Shown piece by piece: positions 1 to 8,916 of a stretch of DNA of 64,000 nt. Below the pieces are notes generated by a model. That model did not search any database. It was not told where the DNA came from and saw only the letters and a program-made list of their open reading frames with translations. Position numbers and translations under genes: made by a program. Positions within the stretch are counted from its first letter, which is position 1, and the number at the start of each line of letters is the position of its first letter. The stretch comes from JBLNDG01 sp050261415 (lineage in GTDB: Bacteria > Bacillota > Clostridia > Lutisporales > Lutisporaceae), in the NCBI GenBank assembly GCA_050261415.1, contig JBLNDG010000061.1, positions 13,009-77,008 on the forward strand, read 5' to 3'.

Positions 1-53
1 GAATTTAAAATATTATAATAAGTATATATCCTGATCCGGAGGTGAGGCATAGA

Positions 54-1505
54 ATGAAGCAGGTAATTGAGAATCTCAGAAGCCAGGAATACGTAAATGC
101 CGGAAATGTGGAAGCTATAAGGAAATATATAAGAGTTAAATATCCAAACAGCTCAAAAGAGGAGTTGTCTGCTGTTTTTGCCGATGCCCTCCACAAGATA
201 ATAGACACCAGGATATATCAATTTGAGGAAAAGCACAGGAAAAAGATAAAAGAAGATGTATTGAGAAAGGCTGTGTCCAAGGACAGCTTTTCTGTTAATG
301 CTGCGGAGGTATTCAGCTCCTGCTTATCGCTAAAGGTGCATGATGACAAGTATATTGACAGCCTCACATCCTGGATAAACAAGAACCAGGATATCCCCGT
401 TTCAGGGGAAAAAATTGAAAGTCTTCTGACCAGTGTAGAAGAATATGAGCCGGAATATATTGAGAATAATTTTGACGGAATTATCGATCAGTTCAGCGAA
501 AGCTGGGCTGAGGACGAGACAATGGTCGGCATTGGCATAGAAATCAGGAATGCCCGGGAAGAATATGAGGACAAGCCTATGGCTGAAGCTCCCAAGGAAG
601 AGAAAGCTGAAGTATATGCGGTGGATTTGAAGGATACTGTTGAAGCAGAATGGGTGGAGGATGAAGCAGCAGTTTGCGGACAGGTTGGAGAAGCGGAGCC
701 TGCCCACATTCAGAACGTTACGAGCTCGAAGAGCATAATTGGGGAGCTTTTCAAAACATATATCGAAGATATGCAGCTGTTGTTTGAAAAAGCAATCCCG
801 CTAATGAAGAGCTGCTTCAAGGATATAAGACCGTCTTTCAAGACAGCTGTTCAGGCTGCTGTTCCTCTGGCCATGATTCTATCACTGCTTCTGGTAGACC
901 TGCTCAATGATAATAAGGTAGGCATGCTTCAATATCAGAACAATGGAAGTTATACGAATATCAGCGAAGAGCAGGTAGATAGGTATCTGGTGCTTGAATC
1001 GAGAGTCCTTTACAAAATAAAGCAAATACACGGTGAAAATGCACTGGTATTTCTTGACGGGCTCCATGAGGAGCTTACCTATATAGAAGTTGATAAGAAA
1101 CGGCTGAAGGAGTGGCTCGATAAAAAAAATTCAATACTTTCTGATGAGCCGTATTTCTCTGCAATACTTGAGACAGCAAAAAACTATGATATAAACCCCT
1201 TGTTGATGTTTGCAATTGCAGGGCAGGAACAATCATTCGTGCCAAGGCAGGGAGTGTTTGCAAAAAAGATTGCCAATAATCCCTTTAACGTATACGGAAG
1301 TTGGGAAAAGTACAATACCGACATTTATGATTCTTCAAGGCTTGCCGCCAGTGTAATAGTAAGCTCGAGCAGGGGTAGGCCGGCTTATATTAATGCAATA
1401 AGGTGGATCAACAGAAAATATGCTGAGGATCCCAACTGGTGGAAGAATGTGTCAAAACTGTTCGCTCAGATGAAAATGGATATCGTCGAAGAATATGAAA
1501 AATAG
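54..1505 (+). CDS. Membrane-anchored lysozyme-fold cell-wall hydrolase-like protein
   Basis: A 483-residue protein. The acidic N-terminal ~255 residues are followed by one membrane segment (about 263-284) and a ~195-residue C-terminal part predicted to lie outside the cell. Its last ~120 residues resemble the lysozyme-like fold of glucosaminidase/transglycosylase enzymes: a helix with GQEQSF (candidate catalytic Glu about residue 392), then NNPFNVYGSW and AASVIVSSS blocks. The role in peptidoglycan turnover is inferred. The ATG at 54 is preferred over an in-frame GTG at 42 because GGAGGTGA (38-45) lies 8 bases before it. It sits upstream of ftsEX but is separated from it by about 150 bases, so co-transcription is uncertain. 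The exact family is not recognised. Confidence 0.6.
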   Translation: MKQVIENLRSQEYVNAGNVEAIRKYIRVKYPNSSKEELSAVFADALHKIIDTRIYQFEEKHRKKIKEDVLRKAVSKDSFSVNAAEVFSSCLSLKVHDDKYIDSLTSWINKNQDIPVSGEKIESLLTSVEEYEPEYIENNFDGIIDQFSESWAEDETMVGIGIEIRNAREEYEDKPMAEAPKEEKAEVYAVDLKDTVEAEWVEDEAAVCGQVGEAEPAHIQNVTSSKSIIGELFKTYIEDMQLLFEKAIPLMKSCFKDIRPSFKTAVQAAVPLAMILSLLLVDLLNDNKVGMLQYQNNGSYTNISEEQVDRYLVLESRVLYKIKQIHGENALVFLDGLHEELTYIEVDKKRLKEWLDKKNSILSDEPYFSAILETAKNYDINPLLMFAIAGQEQSFVPRQGVFAKKIANNPFNVYGSWEKYNTDIYDSSRLAASVIVSSSRGRPAYINAIRWINRKYAEDPNWWKNVSKLFAQMKMDIVEEYEK

Positions 1506-1659
1506 CAATATTTCCAATTACATATAGAACCCCATAATTTTTACACAAAATGTTTTTTTAGAAAGGATTTTGTATGTTTTTGTAGAAGTATATCTGTTAG
1601 TGGATAAATATATAACAAAAAACTAAGCTTTGGCAATGGTTTTAAAGGGGTGTGATTGA

Positions 1660-2346
1660 TTGATAAAGCTTTTTAATGTTACAAAAGACTACCCGGATGG
1701 GCATAAAGTCTTAAATAATTTAAATTTACATATACAAAAAGGTGAATTCGTATTTCTGGTAGGTTCCAGCGGAGCAGGGAAATCTACTATCATTAAGCTT
1801 ATATTAAAAGAAATTGAGCCGACTTCAGGTACTATCATAGTAAACGATAAGGATGTAACCAAGTGCAAGAGGAAGGATATTCCCATGCACAGGAGGAGTA
1901 TAGGTGTTGTATTCCAAGATTTCAGGCTGCTGTTGAGTAAAACAGTGTACGAAAATGTTGCATTTGCCATGGAAGTTATAGAAGCGCCTCCTAAAGAAAT
2001 AAGGAGGCAGGTTCCAATTGTGCTCAGCATGGTAGGGTTGAGCAGGAAAGCCAATCTCTATCCGCACCAGTTGTCTGGAGGAGAGCAGCAGAGGGTCTCC
2101 CTCGCAAGGGCCATGGTAAACGGCCCATCTATCCTCATAGCTGATGAACCAACTGGGAACCTTGATAATGAGATGTCCTGGGATATAATGAGGATCTTGA
2201 GCGAGATCAACCAGAGAGGAACAACAATACTTATGGCTACCCATGATATGGAGATTGTCAATGGCATGAAGAAAAGGGTAATCACAGTAGAAGACGGTAT
2301 AATTTCCAGGGATGAGAAGCGAGGTGGATACATCCGTGAAGCTTAG
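1660..2346 (+). CDS. ftsE: Cell division ATP-binding protein FtsE
   Basis: 228-residue ABC ATPase, the usual FtsE length. Walker A GSSGAGKST (about residue 36), signature LSGGEQQR, Walker B ILIADEPTG and the switch His in ATHD are all intact. In Firmicutes FtsEX couples ATP hydrolysis in the cytoplasm to activation of a peptidoglycan hydrolase outside the membrane. The gene starts with TTG, preceded by AAAGGGGTG (1644-1652). It overlaps the re-assigned ftsX start by 11 bases, so the two are translationally coupled, and a coiled-coil M23 hydrolase, the likely target, follows. Confidence 0.95.
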   Translation: MIKLFNVTKDYPDGHKVLNNLNLHIQKGEFVFLVGSSGAGKSTIIKLILKEIEPTSGTIIVNDKDVTKCKRKDIPMHRRSIGVVFQDFRLLLSKTVYENVAFAMEVIEAPPKEIRRQVPIVLSMVGLSRKANLYPHQLSGGEQQRVSLARAMVNGPSILIADEPTGNLDNEMSWDIMRILSEINQRGTTILMATHDMEIVNGMKKRVITVEDGIISRDEKRGGYIREA

Positions 2347-3232
2347 AACTGGGAAGTTTTTCATAAGAGAAGGTTTCAGCAGCTTGAAAAGGAACCGCAC
2401 AATGAGTGCTGCTGCAATAACATCTGTCATATCAGCACTGCTGGTAATCGGGATATTCTTCATAATTGTGCTGAACATCGATTTTGCAGCAACAAAGCTG
2501 GAATCCCAAATAGAAATGATGGTTTATCTCAATGATGGATTGAGTGACAATATTATCAGTTCAATGCAGGATGAGATAAAATCCATTAATGGTATAAAAA
2601 ATGTAGAGTTTGTTTCAAAAGCTATGGCACTTAAAAGTCTTGAAAAGAAATGGGGAGAAAACGCCTATCTTCTGGAAGGCCTTGACGGCGACAATCCGCT
2701 GCCGGATTCTTTTGTTATAACCCTTACAGACCCGGGTAAGGCTTCGTCGGTAGCTATGGCCATATCTTCGATATCGAATATCGAAAAAGTGGTCTACGGT
2801 AAGGAAGAATTGGCTAAGATACTGAAGACAACCTATCTGGTCAGAATGAGCAGTGTGGTCATAATACTGATATTGCTGTTTATTTCGGTATTTATCATAT
2901 CAAATACAATAAAGCTTACGGTATTTGCCAGAAGGCGTGAAATAGGCATCATGAAATATGTCGGCGCTACAGACTGGTTCGTAAGGGGACCCTTCATTGT
3001 GGAAGGAGTAATACTTGGAATAATAGGCGGTATTGTTTCTACAGTACTTCTGGGGGCAGGGTATTATTACTGCAGTAATCTGATAAAAAACCAAATGATA
3101 GGGTTCATGTCGATTTCCCTTATGCCGTTTAACCAGATAACAGCCAGCCTTATAGTGCTTTTAATAACGGTAGGCATAGCTATTGGTACAATAGGAAGCC
3201 TTATTTCTGTTAGAAAATTCATTAAGGTGTAA
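2336..3232 (+). CDS. ftsX: Cell division protein FtsX
   Basis: 298-residue membrane partner of FtsE. It has an N-terminal membrane segment (about 20-45), an extracytoplasmic domain (about 50-160), then three more membrane segments, the FtsX/MacB-type permease layout. The family-typical opening (KLRTGKFFIREGF) and the RBS GAGGTGG (2321-2327) support the GTG at 2336; an upstream ATG at 2312 would add eight residues and deepen the overlap with ftsE. Its extracellular loop is expected to contact the following coiled-coil hydrolase, as shown for FtsX-EnvC and FtsX-CwlO in other bacteria. Confidence 0.93.
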   Translation: MKLRTGKFFIREGFSSLKRNRTMSAAAITSVISALLVIGIFFIIVLNIDFAATKLESQIEMMVYLNDGLSDNIISSMQDEIKSINGIKNVEFVSKAMALKSLEKKWGENAYLLEGLDGDNPLPDSFVITLTDPGKASSVAMAISSISNIEKVVYGKEELAKILKTTYLVRMSSVVIILILLFISVFIISNTIKLTVFARRREIGIMKYVGATDWFVRGPFIVEGVILGIIGGIVSTVLLGAGYYYCSNLIKNQMIGFMSISLMPFNQITASLIVLLITVGIAIGTIGSLISVRKFIKV

Positions 3233-3245
3233 GGGGGACTGAGCA

Positions 3246-4382
3246 TTGAAGCGGAAATTGGTGGCAATCCTGCTGGTTTTTGTATTAGCAGCCTCATGTA
3301 TAAGCATATATGGAGCTGCTCCCAATGAACTGGACAAGCTCAAGGAGCAGCAGGATAAGATAAACAAGGAGTTAAAGCAGACTCAAAATTCCATTAAGCA
3401 AATAAATACGGCAAAGAAAAGCGTATCAAAGCAAATAGAAGATTTGGATTCAAAAATAAATCAGGCTGAAAACGACCTGGATAATGTAGAAACTCAGCTT
3501 GCACAACTTGAAAACCAGATAGCCGTTACCACCAGGGAGCTTGAAAGAGCTACGGGAGATGCAGACGGACAGAAGGAACTGCTGAAAAAAAGAGTCAGGG
3601 TAATGTATGAAAACGGAAACGTAGGATATCTTTCAGTACTGTTGGATTCAACGAATTTTGCAGATTTGATTTCAAGGATAGATTTTCTTAAAAAAATCGT
3701 AGATTTTGATATGAACCTTCTGACAAAAATGAAGGATTACAGGAATTCTGTAGAAGAGAAGAGAAATCAGCTCAAGGAAGAACAAGCACAACAGGAAAAA
3801 CTGAAAAAGGAGATAAGTGATAAAAAGGAGACTGTTGAGCAGTCAAAACAAGAAAAGCAAAAAACTCTGACAAACCTGCTAAGCGACCTAAAAGAGCTTG
3901 AAAGACAGGAAGATCAACTGCTGGAACAGTCCAATGAAATAGGAAGAAAAATTGTATCCCTGCAGAGCAAGGAAAAGTACGTAGGTGGGATATTCAGCTG
4001 GCCGGCTCCGGGATACTATAAGATAACCTCTCAGTTTGGTTATAGGACCCATCCCATACTAAAGAAGAAAAAGCTGCATACGGGTATTGATATTGCTGTT
4101 CCCAGAGGAACAACCATATTAGCTGCAAATGCGGGTAAGGTAATATACTCAGGTTATTACGGCGGCTATGGAAACGCTGTTATAATAGACCATGGCGGTA
4201 AGATATCCAGCCTGTATGCACATAATGACAAACTTCTGGTGAAGGTCGGAGAGACAGTTACAAAGGGGCAGGAAATATCCATATCCGGAAGTACCGGACT
4301 TTCTACCGGACCACATCTGCATTTTGAAGTGAGGGAAAACGGACAACCTGTGGATCCGATGAAATACGTAAAAGGAAAATAA
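3246..4382 (+). CDS. Secreted murein hydrolase activator/M23 endopeptidase (EnvC/CwlO-like)
   Basis: 378 residues: a signal peptide (1-24), long coiled coil (about 25-240, rich in Lys/Glu/Gln) and a C-terminal M23/LytM domain (about 250-375). Unlike E. coli EnvC, whose LytM site is degenerate, the zinc-binding set looks complete here: H-x3-D in HTGIDI and H-x-H in HLHFE. It may therefore be an active endopeptidase rather than a pure activator. It starts with TTG after AAGGGGG, 13 bases downstream of ftsX. Position and architecture suggest it is the extracellular effector of FtsEX; that link is inferred. Confidence 0.88.
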   Translation: MKRKLVAILLVFVLAASCISIYGAAPNELDKLKEQQDKINKELKQTQNSIKQINTAKKSVSKQIEDLDSKINQAENDLDNVETQLAQLENQIAVTTRELERATGDADGQKELLKKRVRVMYENGNVGYLSVLLDSTNFADLISRIDFLKKIVDFDMNLLTKMKDYRNSVEEKRNQLKEEQAQQEKLKKEISDKKETVEQSKQEKQKTLTNLLSDLKELERQEDQLLEQSNEIGRKIVSLQSKEKYVGGIFSWPAPGYYKITSQFGYRTHPILKKKKLHTGIDIAVPRGTTILAANAGKVIYSGYYGGYGNAVIIDHGGKISSLYAHNDKLLVKVGETVTKGQEISISGSTGLSTGPHLHFEVRENGQPVDPMKYVKGK

Positions 4383-4411
4383 GCGCCCGGGACAATATAC
4401 GGGGTAAATAG

Positions 4412-4440
4412 AAAAAATACGGTGTGAGCCGTATTTTTTT
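4412..4440 (+). terminator. Intrinsic terminator of the ftsEX-hydrolase operon
   Basis: AAATACGG (4415-4422) and CCGTATTT (4429-4436) form an 8-bp stem with a 6-base loop followed by a T-run. Confidence 0.85.
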
Positions 4441-4453
4441 ATGTTGAGAATAA

Positions 4454-4503
4454 TTGACATAAAAACCGCTAATATTATACAATATAAATGCAAATTATTT
4501 GCA
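4454..4503 (+). promoter_or_regulatory. znu operon promoter with Zur-like operator
   Basis: TTGACA (4454-4459), an 18-base spacer and TACAAT (4478-4483) form a sigma-A-type promoter. Immediately downstream, over the expected transcription start, lies the perfect 7-1-7 inverted repeat TGCAAATTATTTGCA (4489-4503). Its placement ahead of zinc importer genes and a Fur-family regulator suggests it is the binding site of that regulator. The match to a Zur box is inferred; the sequence differs from the classical Bacillus Zur consensus. Confidence 0.7.
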
Positions 4504-4519
4504 AAAAGGAGCAAGAAAT

Positions 4520-5413
4520 ATGAAAAGATTTTTTACAGTTGTGGTGATTATATGTCTGAGTTTGGTATTATGGGGTTGCAGCAGTGAGGGCTATTCCGGC
4601 AAGCCTAAAATATATGCAAGTTTTTATCCCATGTATTTTTTAACTCAGCAGATTGCAGGGGATAAGGCTGAAGTCATATGCATGATACCTGCAGGCGTTG
4701 AGCCTCACGACTGGGAGCCTACACCCAAGCTGGTGGGGGAAATGCAGGAGGCTTCCATGTTTGTTTACAATGGTGTGGGAATGGAGACCTGGGCAAACAA
4801 CATAATAAAAAACATTGACCGGGATAAAACGAAGATTGTTGAAGCCAGCAGCGGGGTTGAACTCCTAAAGGCAGAAGGGCAGCAGAATATATACGATCCC
4901 CACGTATGGGTAAGCCCTCTTAGGGCAATGCAGCAAGCCAAGACCATATATGAGGCGATTATTCAAACGGACCCTGCCAATGCAGAGTATTACCGGAGCA
5001 ATTATGAAAGCCTCAAGCAGCGGCTAAGCAAGCTTGATAAGGATATCAGGGAGGCTTCGAAATCCTTCAGAAGTAATATTATTGTGGTATCCCATGAAGC
5101 CTTCGGTTATTTTGCACAGGACTATGGACTCAAACAAATAGCAATAAGAGGCGTGAACCCGGAGGCGGAACCTAGTCCAACACAAATGGCCGAATTGGTT
5201 AATATATGCAAAGAAAATAAAGTGAGATATGTTTTCTTTGAAAAGCTTACTAATCCTAAGCTTTCTGAGACACTTGCCAGGGAGGTCGATGCAGGAACTA
5301 TGATATTGAACGATGCGGCTGGCCTAAGTGAGGAGGATGAGAAGGCAGGAATGGATTATGTGAGCATCATGTATCAAAATGTAGAAAATCTAAAGAAGGC
5401 GTTGAGTGAATAG
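4520..5413 (+). CDS. znuA: Zinc ABC transporter substrate-binding lipoprotein
   Basis: 297-residue cluster A-I metal-binding protein. The signal peptide ends in a lipobox-type LVLWGC, predicting a lipid-anchored surface protein. Metal-ligand motifs are visible: EPHDWEP, DPHVWVSP and VSHEAFGYF, each giving one His. The His-rich loop of many ZnuA proteins is absent. ATG 4520 is preferred because AAAGGAG (4505-4511) precedes it at good spacing; an upstream start at 4499 would lie inside the operator. First gene of znuA-znuC-znuB-regulator. Zinc is the most likely substrate given the Fur-type partner; manganese cannot be excluded. Confidence 0.88.
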   Translation: MKRFFTVVVIICLSLVLWGCSSEGYSGKPKIYASFYPMYFLTQQIAGDKAEVICMIPAGVEPHDWEPTPKLVGEMQEASMFVYNGVGMETWANNIIKNIDRDKTKIVEASSGVELLKAEGQQNIYDPHVWVSPLRAMQQAKTIYEAIIQTDPANAEYYRSNYESLKQRLSKLDKDIREASKSFRSNIIVVSHEAFGYFAQDYGLKQIAIRGVNPEAEPSPTQMAELVNICKENKVRYVFFEKLTNPKLSETLAREVDAGTMILNDAAGLSEEDEKAGMDYVSIMYQNVENLKKALSE

Positions 5414-6166
5414 ATGGCGGAAGAAATTATAAGAATTGAAAATGTTTCCTTTTCATACGGAAGGGGAAATGTAATTGAAGATGTCAGCACAAGTATATAT
5501 GAGGGGGATTTCATGGGAGTAGTAGGTCCCAATGGTTCCGGAAAGAGTACTCTCCTTAAAATATTTCTGGGCATAATAAAGCCCCAGAAAGGGAATGTGA
5601 GGGTCTTCGGTATTGATATCAATAAATTTAACGAGTGGTGGAAGATAGGATATATACCCCAGAAGGCAACTTCTTTTAATCAGGGTTTTCCTGCTACTGT
5701 AGAAGAGGTTGTGTCTGCAAACCTATATCCCCAGATAGGGTTGGCAGGAAGAATAGCAAAGCACCACAAGGACAAAGTGGATGAAGCTCTTGAGACGGTA
5801 GGTATGCTGGAGTATAAGAAGAGAATTATAGGCCGGTTGTCCGGCGGACAGCAGCAGAGGGTGTTTATTGCAAAAGCTCTCGTAAGTCAGCCCAGGATAA
5901 TTTTTATGGATGAACCGACGGTAGGCATTGATCATAAATCCGAGGAAAGCTTTTATGAGCTTATGAATTCTCTTAACAAGGGAAAGAACATAACACTTGT
6001 TATGGTTACCCATGATATCGGGGCAATAAACAGGAAAGTAAACAGGGTGATTTGTCTTTCCGAGGGTAAGCTGCATGAACATGGCTGCCTTACTGACAAT
6101 AGCAGTGATATTTTCGATGAAATTTATGGAACTCATGGTGTTGCACAGATAATTCACGATCACTAA
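5414..6166 (+). CDS. znuC: Zinc ABC transporter ATP-binding protein
   Basis: 250-residue ABC ATPase that energises metal import through ZnuB. Motifs: Walker A GPNGSGKST (about residue 37), signature LSGGQQQR, Walker B IIFMDEPT and the switch His in THDIG. The C-terminus is His-containing (LHEHG and a terminal HDH), as is common in this family. The ATG follows the znuA stop with no gap, so translation is probably coupled. Confidence 0.92.
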   Translation: MAEEIIRIENVSFSYGRGNVIEDVSTSIYEGDFMGVVGPNGSGKSTLLKIFLGIIKPQKGNVRVFGIDINKFNEWWKIGYIPQKATSFNQGFPATVEEVVSANLYPQIGLAGRIAKHHKDKVDEALETVGMLEYKKRIIGRLSGGQQQRVFIAKALVSQPRIIFMDEPTVGIDHKSEESFYELMNSLNKGKNITLVMVTHDIGAINRKVNRVICLSEGKLHEHGCLTDNSSDIFDEIYGTHGVAQIIHDH

Positions 6167-6182
6167 ACAGGGGGATAAGGAT

Positions 6183-6992
6183 ATGCTGGAGTTATTCGGA
6201 TATGAATTCATGCAGAGGGCTTTTGTCGCTGGTGTACTAATTGCGGTTATTTGTCCTCTGATTGGAACTTTTATCGTTTTGAGAAGGCTTTCTATGATTG
6301 GTGATACATTGTCACATGCGTCACTGGCAGGTATAGCTGCGGGTATGCTGGGAGGGTTTTATCCCATATGGGGTGCGCTGATTTTCTCTATAGCAGCTGC
6401 TATTGGAATAGAAAAGCTAAGAAAACGTTTTTCACAGTATGCAGAGCTGTCTATATCGATAGTACTGTCGGCAAGTATCGGTTTGGCTGTTGTGCTGATA
6501 AGCCTTGCAAAATCTTTTAATGCAGACCTTATGGGATACCTTTTCGGTAGTATTATAGCAGTAAGCAACAGGGATGTTTATATAATTCTTGGACTGAGTC
6601 TTGTCATATTGTTTTCAATATGGCTCCTGTACAAGGAGTTTTTCTACATTGCTTTTGATGAGGAGGGTGCAGAACTGGCAGGAATACCAGTCGCAGCGTT
6701 GAATATATATTTTACCGCCCTCACTGCAATGACGATTGTTGTATCAATGAGGATAGTAGGAATTCTGATGGTGTCTTCGCTGCTGGTGTTACCTGTGGCG
6801 ACAAGCTTGCTGGTTTCTAAAAGCTTTAAAAATACCATTTTTCTATCGGTGATATTTGCATTGATTTCGGTAGTAACAGGGTTGCTGACCTCATATTATT
6901 TCGACCTGGCACCGGGCGGTACGATTGTGCTTACGTCGGTAGTAATCCTGCTTGCTGCAATTGTAGTAAAAAATATCATGAGGTTACAGTAG
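6183..6992 (+). CDS. znuB: Zinc ABC transporter permease
   Basis: 269-residue hydrophobic protein with about eight membrane segments, matching the ABC-3 family of metal permeases. The motif GDTLSHASLAGIA near residue 40 is typical. It starts 16 bases after znuC, with a GGGGGATAAGG ribosome-binding site, and forms the channel for the ZnuA-delivered metal. Confidence 0.92.
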   Translation: MLELFGYEFMQRAFVAGVLIAVICPLIGTFIVLRRLSMIGDTLSHASLAGIAAGMLGGFYPIWGALIFSIAAAIGIEKLRKRFSQYAELSISIVLSASIGLAVVLISLAKSFNADLMGYLFGSIIAVSNRDVYIILGLSLVILFSIWLLYKEFFYIAFDEEGAELAGIPVAALNIYFTALTAMTIVVSMRIVGILMVSSLLVLPVATSLLVSKSFKNTIFLSVIFALISVVTGLLTSYYFDLAPGGTIVLTSVVILLAAIVVKNIMRLQ

Positions 6993-7047
6993 GTTAAGCT
7001 GGTGAAGTAAATTGGCATCATATACATAGTTATAAGGATGTGATTAT

Positions 7048-7482
7048 ATGGAAAGCATGTGTGCAATTGAAAGGACACTCAAAGAAAAGGGTTATAAGCT
7101 TACCGGACAAAGAAGGCTTATTGTAGAGATATTCGAGGAACAGCCAGGTCCTTACACTGCCCAGGAGATATACAGCAAAGCCAGGTTGAAAAATGAAAAC
7201 ATCAACTTCTCGACAATTTATAGAAATCTGGAGCTGTTGAGCAGCCTGAACATAGTGAATAAGTTGAATATAAGCAGCGGAACGAGTCATTTTGAGCTGT
7301 GCCGGCTTGGACATCACCATCACTTAATTTGCAAGGGCTGTGGCGAGATGCAGGAAATCGACATATGTCCTTTCGGCCAGTTGGAGGAAGAGAAGCTGAG
7401 GTCGGTTGGCTTTGAACCAACTGAACACAGGTTCGAGATATTCGGTTACTGCAGTAAGTGTGCCGGTACCGGAGAAAAATAG
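7048..7482 (+). CDS. zur: Fur-family metal-responsive repressor, probably Zur
   Basis: 144 residues. The N-terminal winged helix (KGYKLTGQRRLIVEIF, then NINFSTIYRNLELL) is the DNA-binding part. The C-terminal half holds HHHHL and two CxxC pairs (CKGCGE and CSKCAG), the structural zinc site of the family. It is the last gene of the znu operon, so it probably represses its own operon through the dyad at 4489-4503 when zinc is replete. PerR or Fur identity cannot be ruled out by motif alone; operon context favours Zur. Confidence 0.75.
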   Translation: MESMCAIERTLKEKGYKLTGQRRLIVEIFEEQPGPYTAQEIYSKARLKNENINFSTIYRNLELLSSLNIVNKLNISSGTSHFELCRLGHHHHLICKGCGEMQEIDICPFGQLEEEKLRSVGFEPTEHRFEIFGYCSKCAGTGEK

Positions 7483-7699
7483 GAAGGGCGGCTTATGGTG
7501 CAATTTATGTAATAATGCCGCCCCGGAGGTAATATAATCTCAATAGGCACATGGATGTAAAGGGTTAATGGAATAATAACAATATGTTATAATGTACCTA
7601 TCTGAGCTCCGGGTAAAGCAAAACCAATATTTTTTAGTCCTATTTGTGCAGAGGTTTTAGTTTTGTTATGGTATCAAATATTAATATGGGGTGAATTTG
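7483..7699. other. Intergenic region between zur and the S41 protease gene
   Basis: About 217 bases without a gene. GGGCGGC (7486-7492) can pair with GCCGCCC (7517-7523) across a 24-base loop, but no T-run follows, so a terminator is doubtful. A TATAAT (7588-7593) with a weak TTAATG 17 bases upstream is a possible promoter for the protease gene. Confidence 0.4.
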
Positions 7700-8902
7700 A
7701 TGATAAGTAAAAAGACGGCATTATTTTGGGCAATAGTTCTTGTTGTTGTCACAGCTTTCGGTACTTTTACAGCCGCGAATACCATATCCATAGCTACCGG
7801 CGATAAGGTGATAATTTCCAAGAGCGATTATGAGATGATGAAAAGCCTGCAAAAGCTTGTTGGACTTAAGGATTATATTGAGAAATATTATGTGGAAGGT
7901 GCCAAGGACTCTACGCTTCTTGAAGGTGCAATGAAGGGCATGTTCGAATCTCTGAACGATCCTTATTCTGTGTACATGACAAAGGAAGAATTCAAGAATT
8001 TCAATGAATCAACCAAGGGCACCTATGGCGGAATCGGTGTAATAGTTACCAGAAGCGAGGATGGATATGTGACGGTTGTCGCCCCTATAGAGGATACCCC
8101 GGGGGAAAAGGCAGGCCTTAAGACCAACGATAAAATTATAAAGGTAGATGACAAGGACGTCATCGGAATTGATCTTGAGGAAGCGGTAGCGCTTATGAAG
8201 GGTAAGCATGGGACTCAAGTCGTATTGACGGTGATGAGGGATAAAGAAAAACAGCCTTTGACATTTAAAATCAAGCGTGAAGAAATAGTTTTAAAAACTG
8301 TAAAAAGTGATGTTTTAGCGAATAACATAGGATATATAAGAATCAGCATGTTTGATGAAGATACAGGCAAGGAATTCAAGAATGCGCTTGCAGGTTTGAA
8401 GGCTAAAAATATAAAAGGACTTATAATTGACTTGAGACAGAACCCGGGAGGCTTTATCACCCAATGTGTGGAGGTCGCCGATGAATTGCTGGATAAAGGA
8501 CTTATTGTTTATACTGAGGATAAAAATAAAAAGAGGGAAGACTATAACTCAACAGACGGCAAGATCAACGTGCCTCTTGCTCTGTTGGTAGACGAGGGCA
8601 GTGCCAGTGCTTCCGAAATATTATCCGGTGCGGTAAAAGACCGCAAGGCGGGACTGCTTATCGGGACGAAGACCTTTGGAAAAGGTCTAGTTCAGTCGAT
8701 TGAACAGCTTAGTGACGGTTCAGGGGTAAAGCTTACCACTCAGAAGTATTACACTCCCAATGGAACCAGTATAAATAAGATAGGGATTCAACCCGATATA
8801 GAGGTAAAACCCTTAGAAGTAAGGGCCGGACAGAAACCGGAGGATGTAAAGGATGTGCAGCTTGAAAGGGCTGAAGCTGAAATACTCAAACAGATAAAGT
8901 GA
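7700..8902 (+). CDS. S41 family C-terminal processing protease (CtpA/CtpB-like)
   Basis: 400 residues: an N-terminal signal anchor, a PDZ domain (about 95-180, with YGGIGVIV) and a tail-specific protease domain. The catalytic pair is visible as Ser in DEGSASASE and Lys in TFGKGLVQ. Such proteases act outside the membrane; B. subtilis CtpB clips a sporulation signalling complex. ATG 7700 is preferred over GTG 7691 because GGGGTGA (7688-7694) overlaps the latter. In B. subtilis the ftsEX-ctpB-minJ-uvrBA neighbourhood is similar to the one here, which supports a CtpB-type assignment. Confidence 0.88.
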   Translation: MISKKTALFWAIVLVVVTAFGTFTAANTISIATGDKVIISKSDYEMMKSLQKLVGLKDYIEKYYVEGAKDSTLLEGAMKGMFESLNDPYSVYMTKEEFKNFNESTKGTYGGIGVIVTRSEDGYVTVVAPIEDTPGEKAGLKTNDKIIKVDDKDVIGIDLEEAVALMKGKHGTQVVLTVMRDKEKQPLTFKIKREEIVLKTVKSDVLANNIGYIRISMFDEDTGKEFKNALAGLKAKNIKGLIIDLRQNPGGFITQCVEVADELLDKGLIVYTEDKNKKREDYNSTDGKINVPLALLVDEGSASASEILSGAVKDRKAGLLIGTKTFGKGLVQSIEQLSDGSGVKLTTQKYYTPNGTSINKIGIQPDIEVKPLEVRAGQKPEDVKDVQLERAEAEILKQIK

Positions 8903-8916
8903 TTTGAGGTGCCTTT

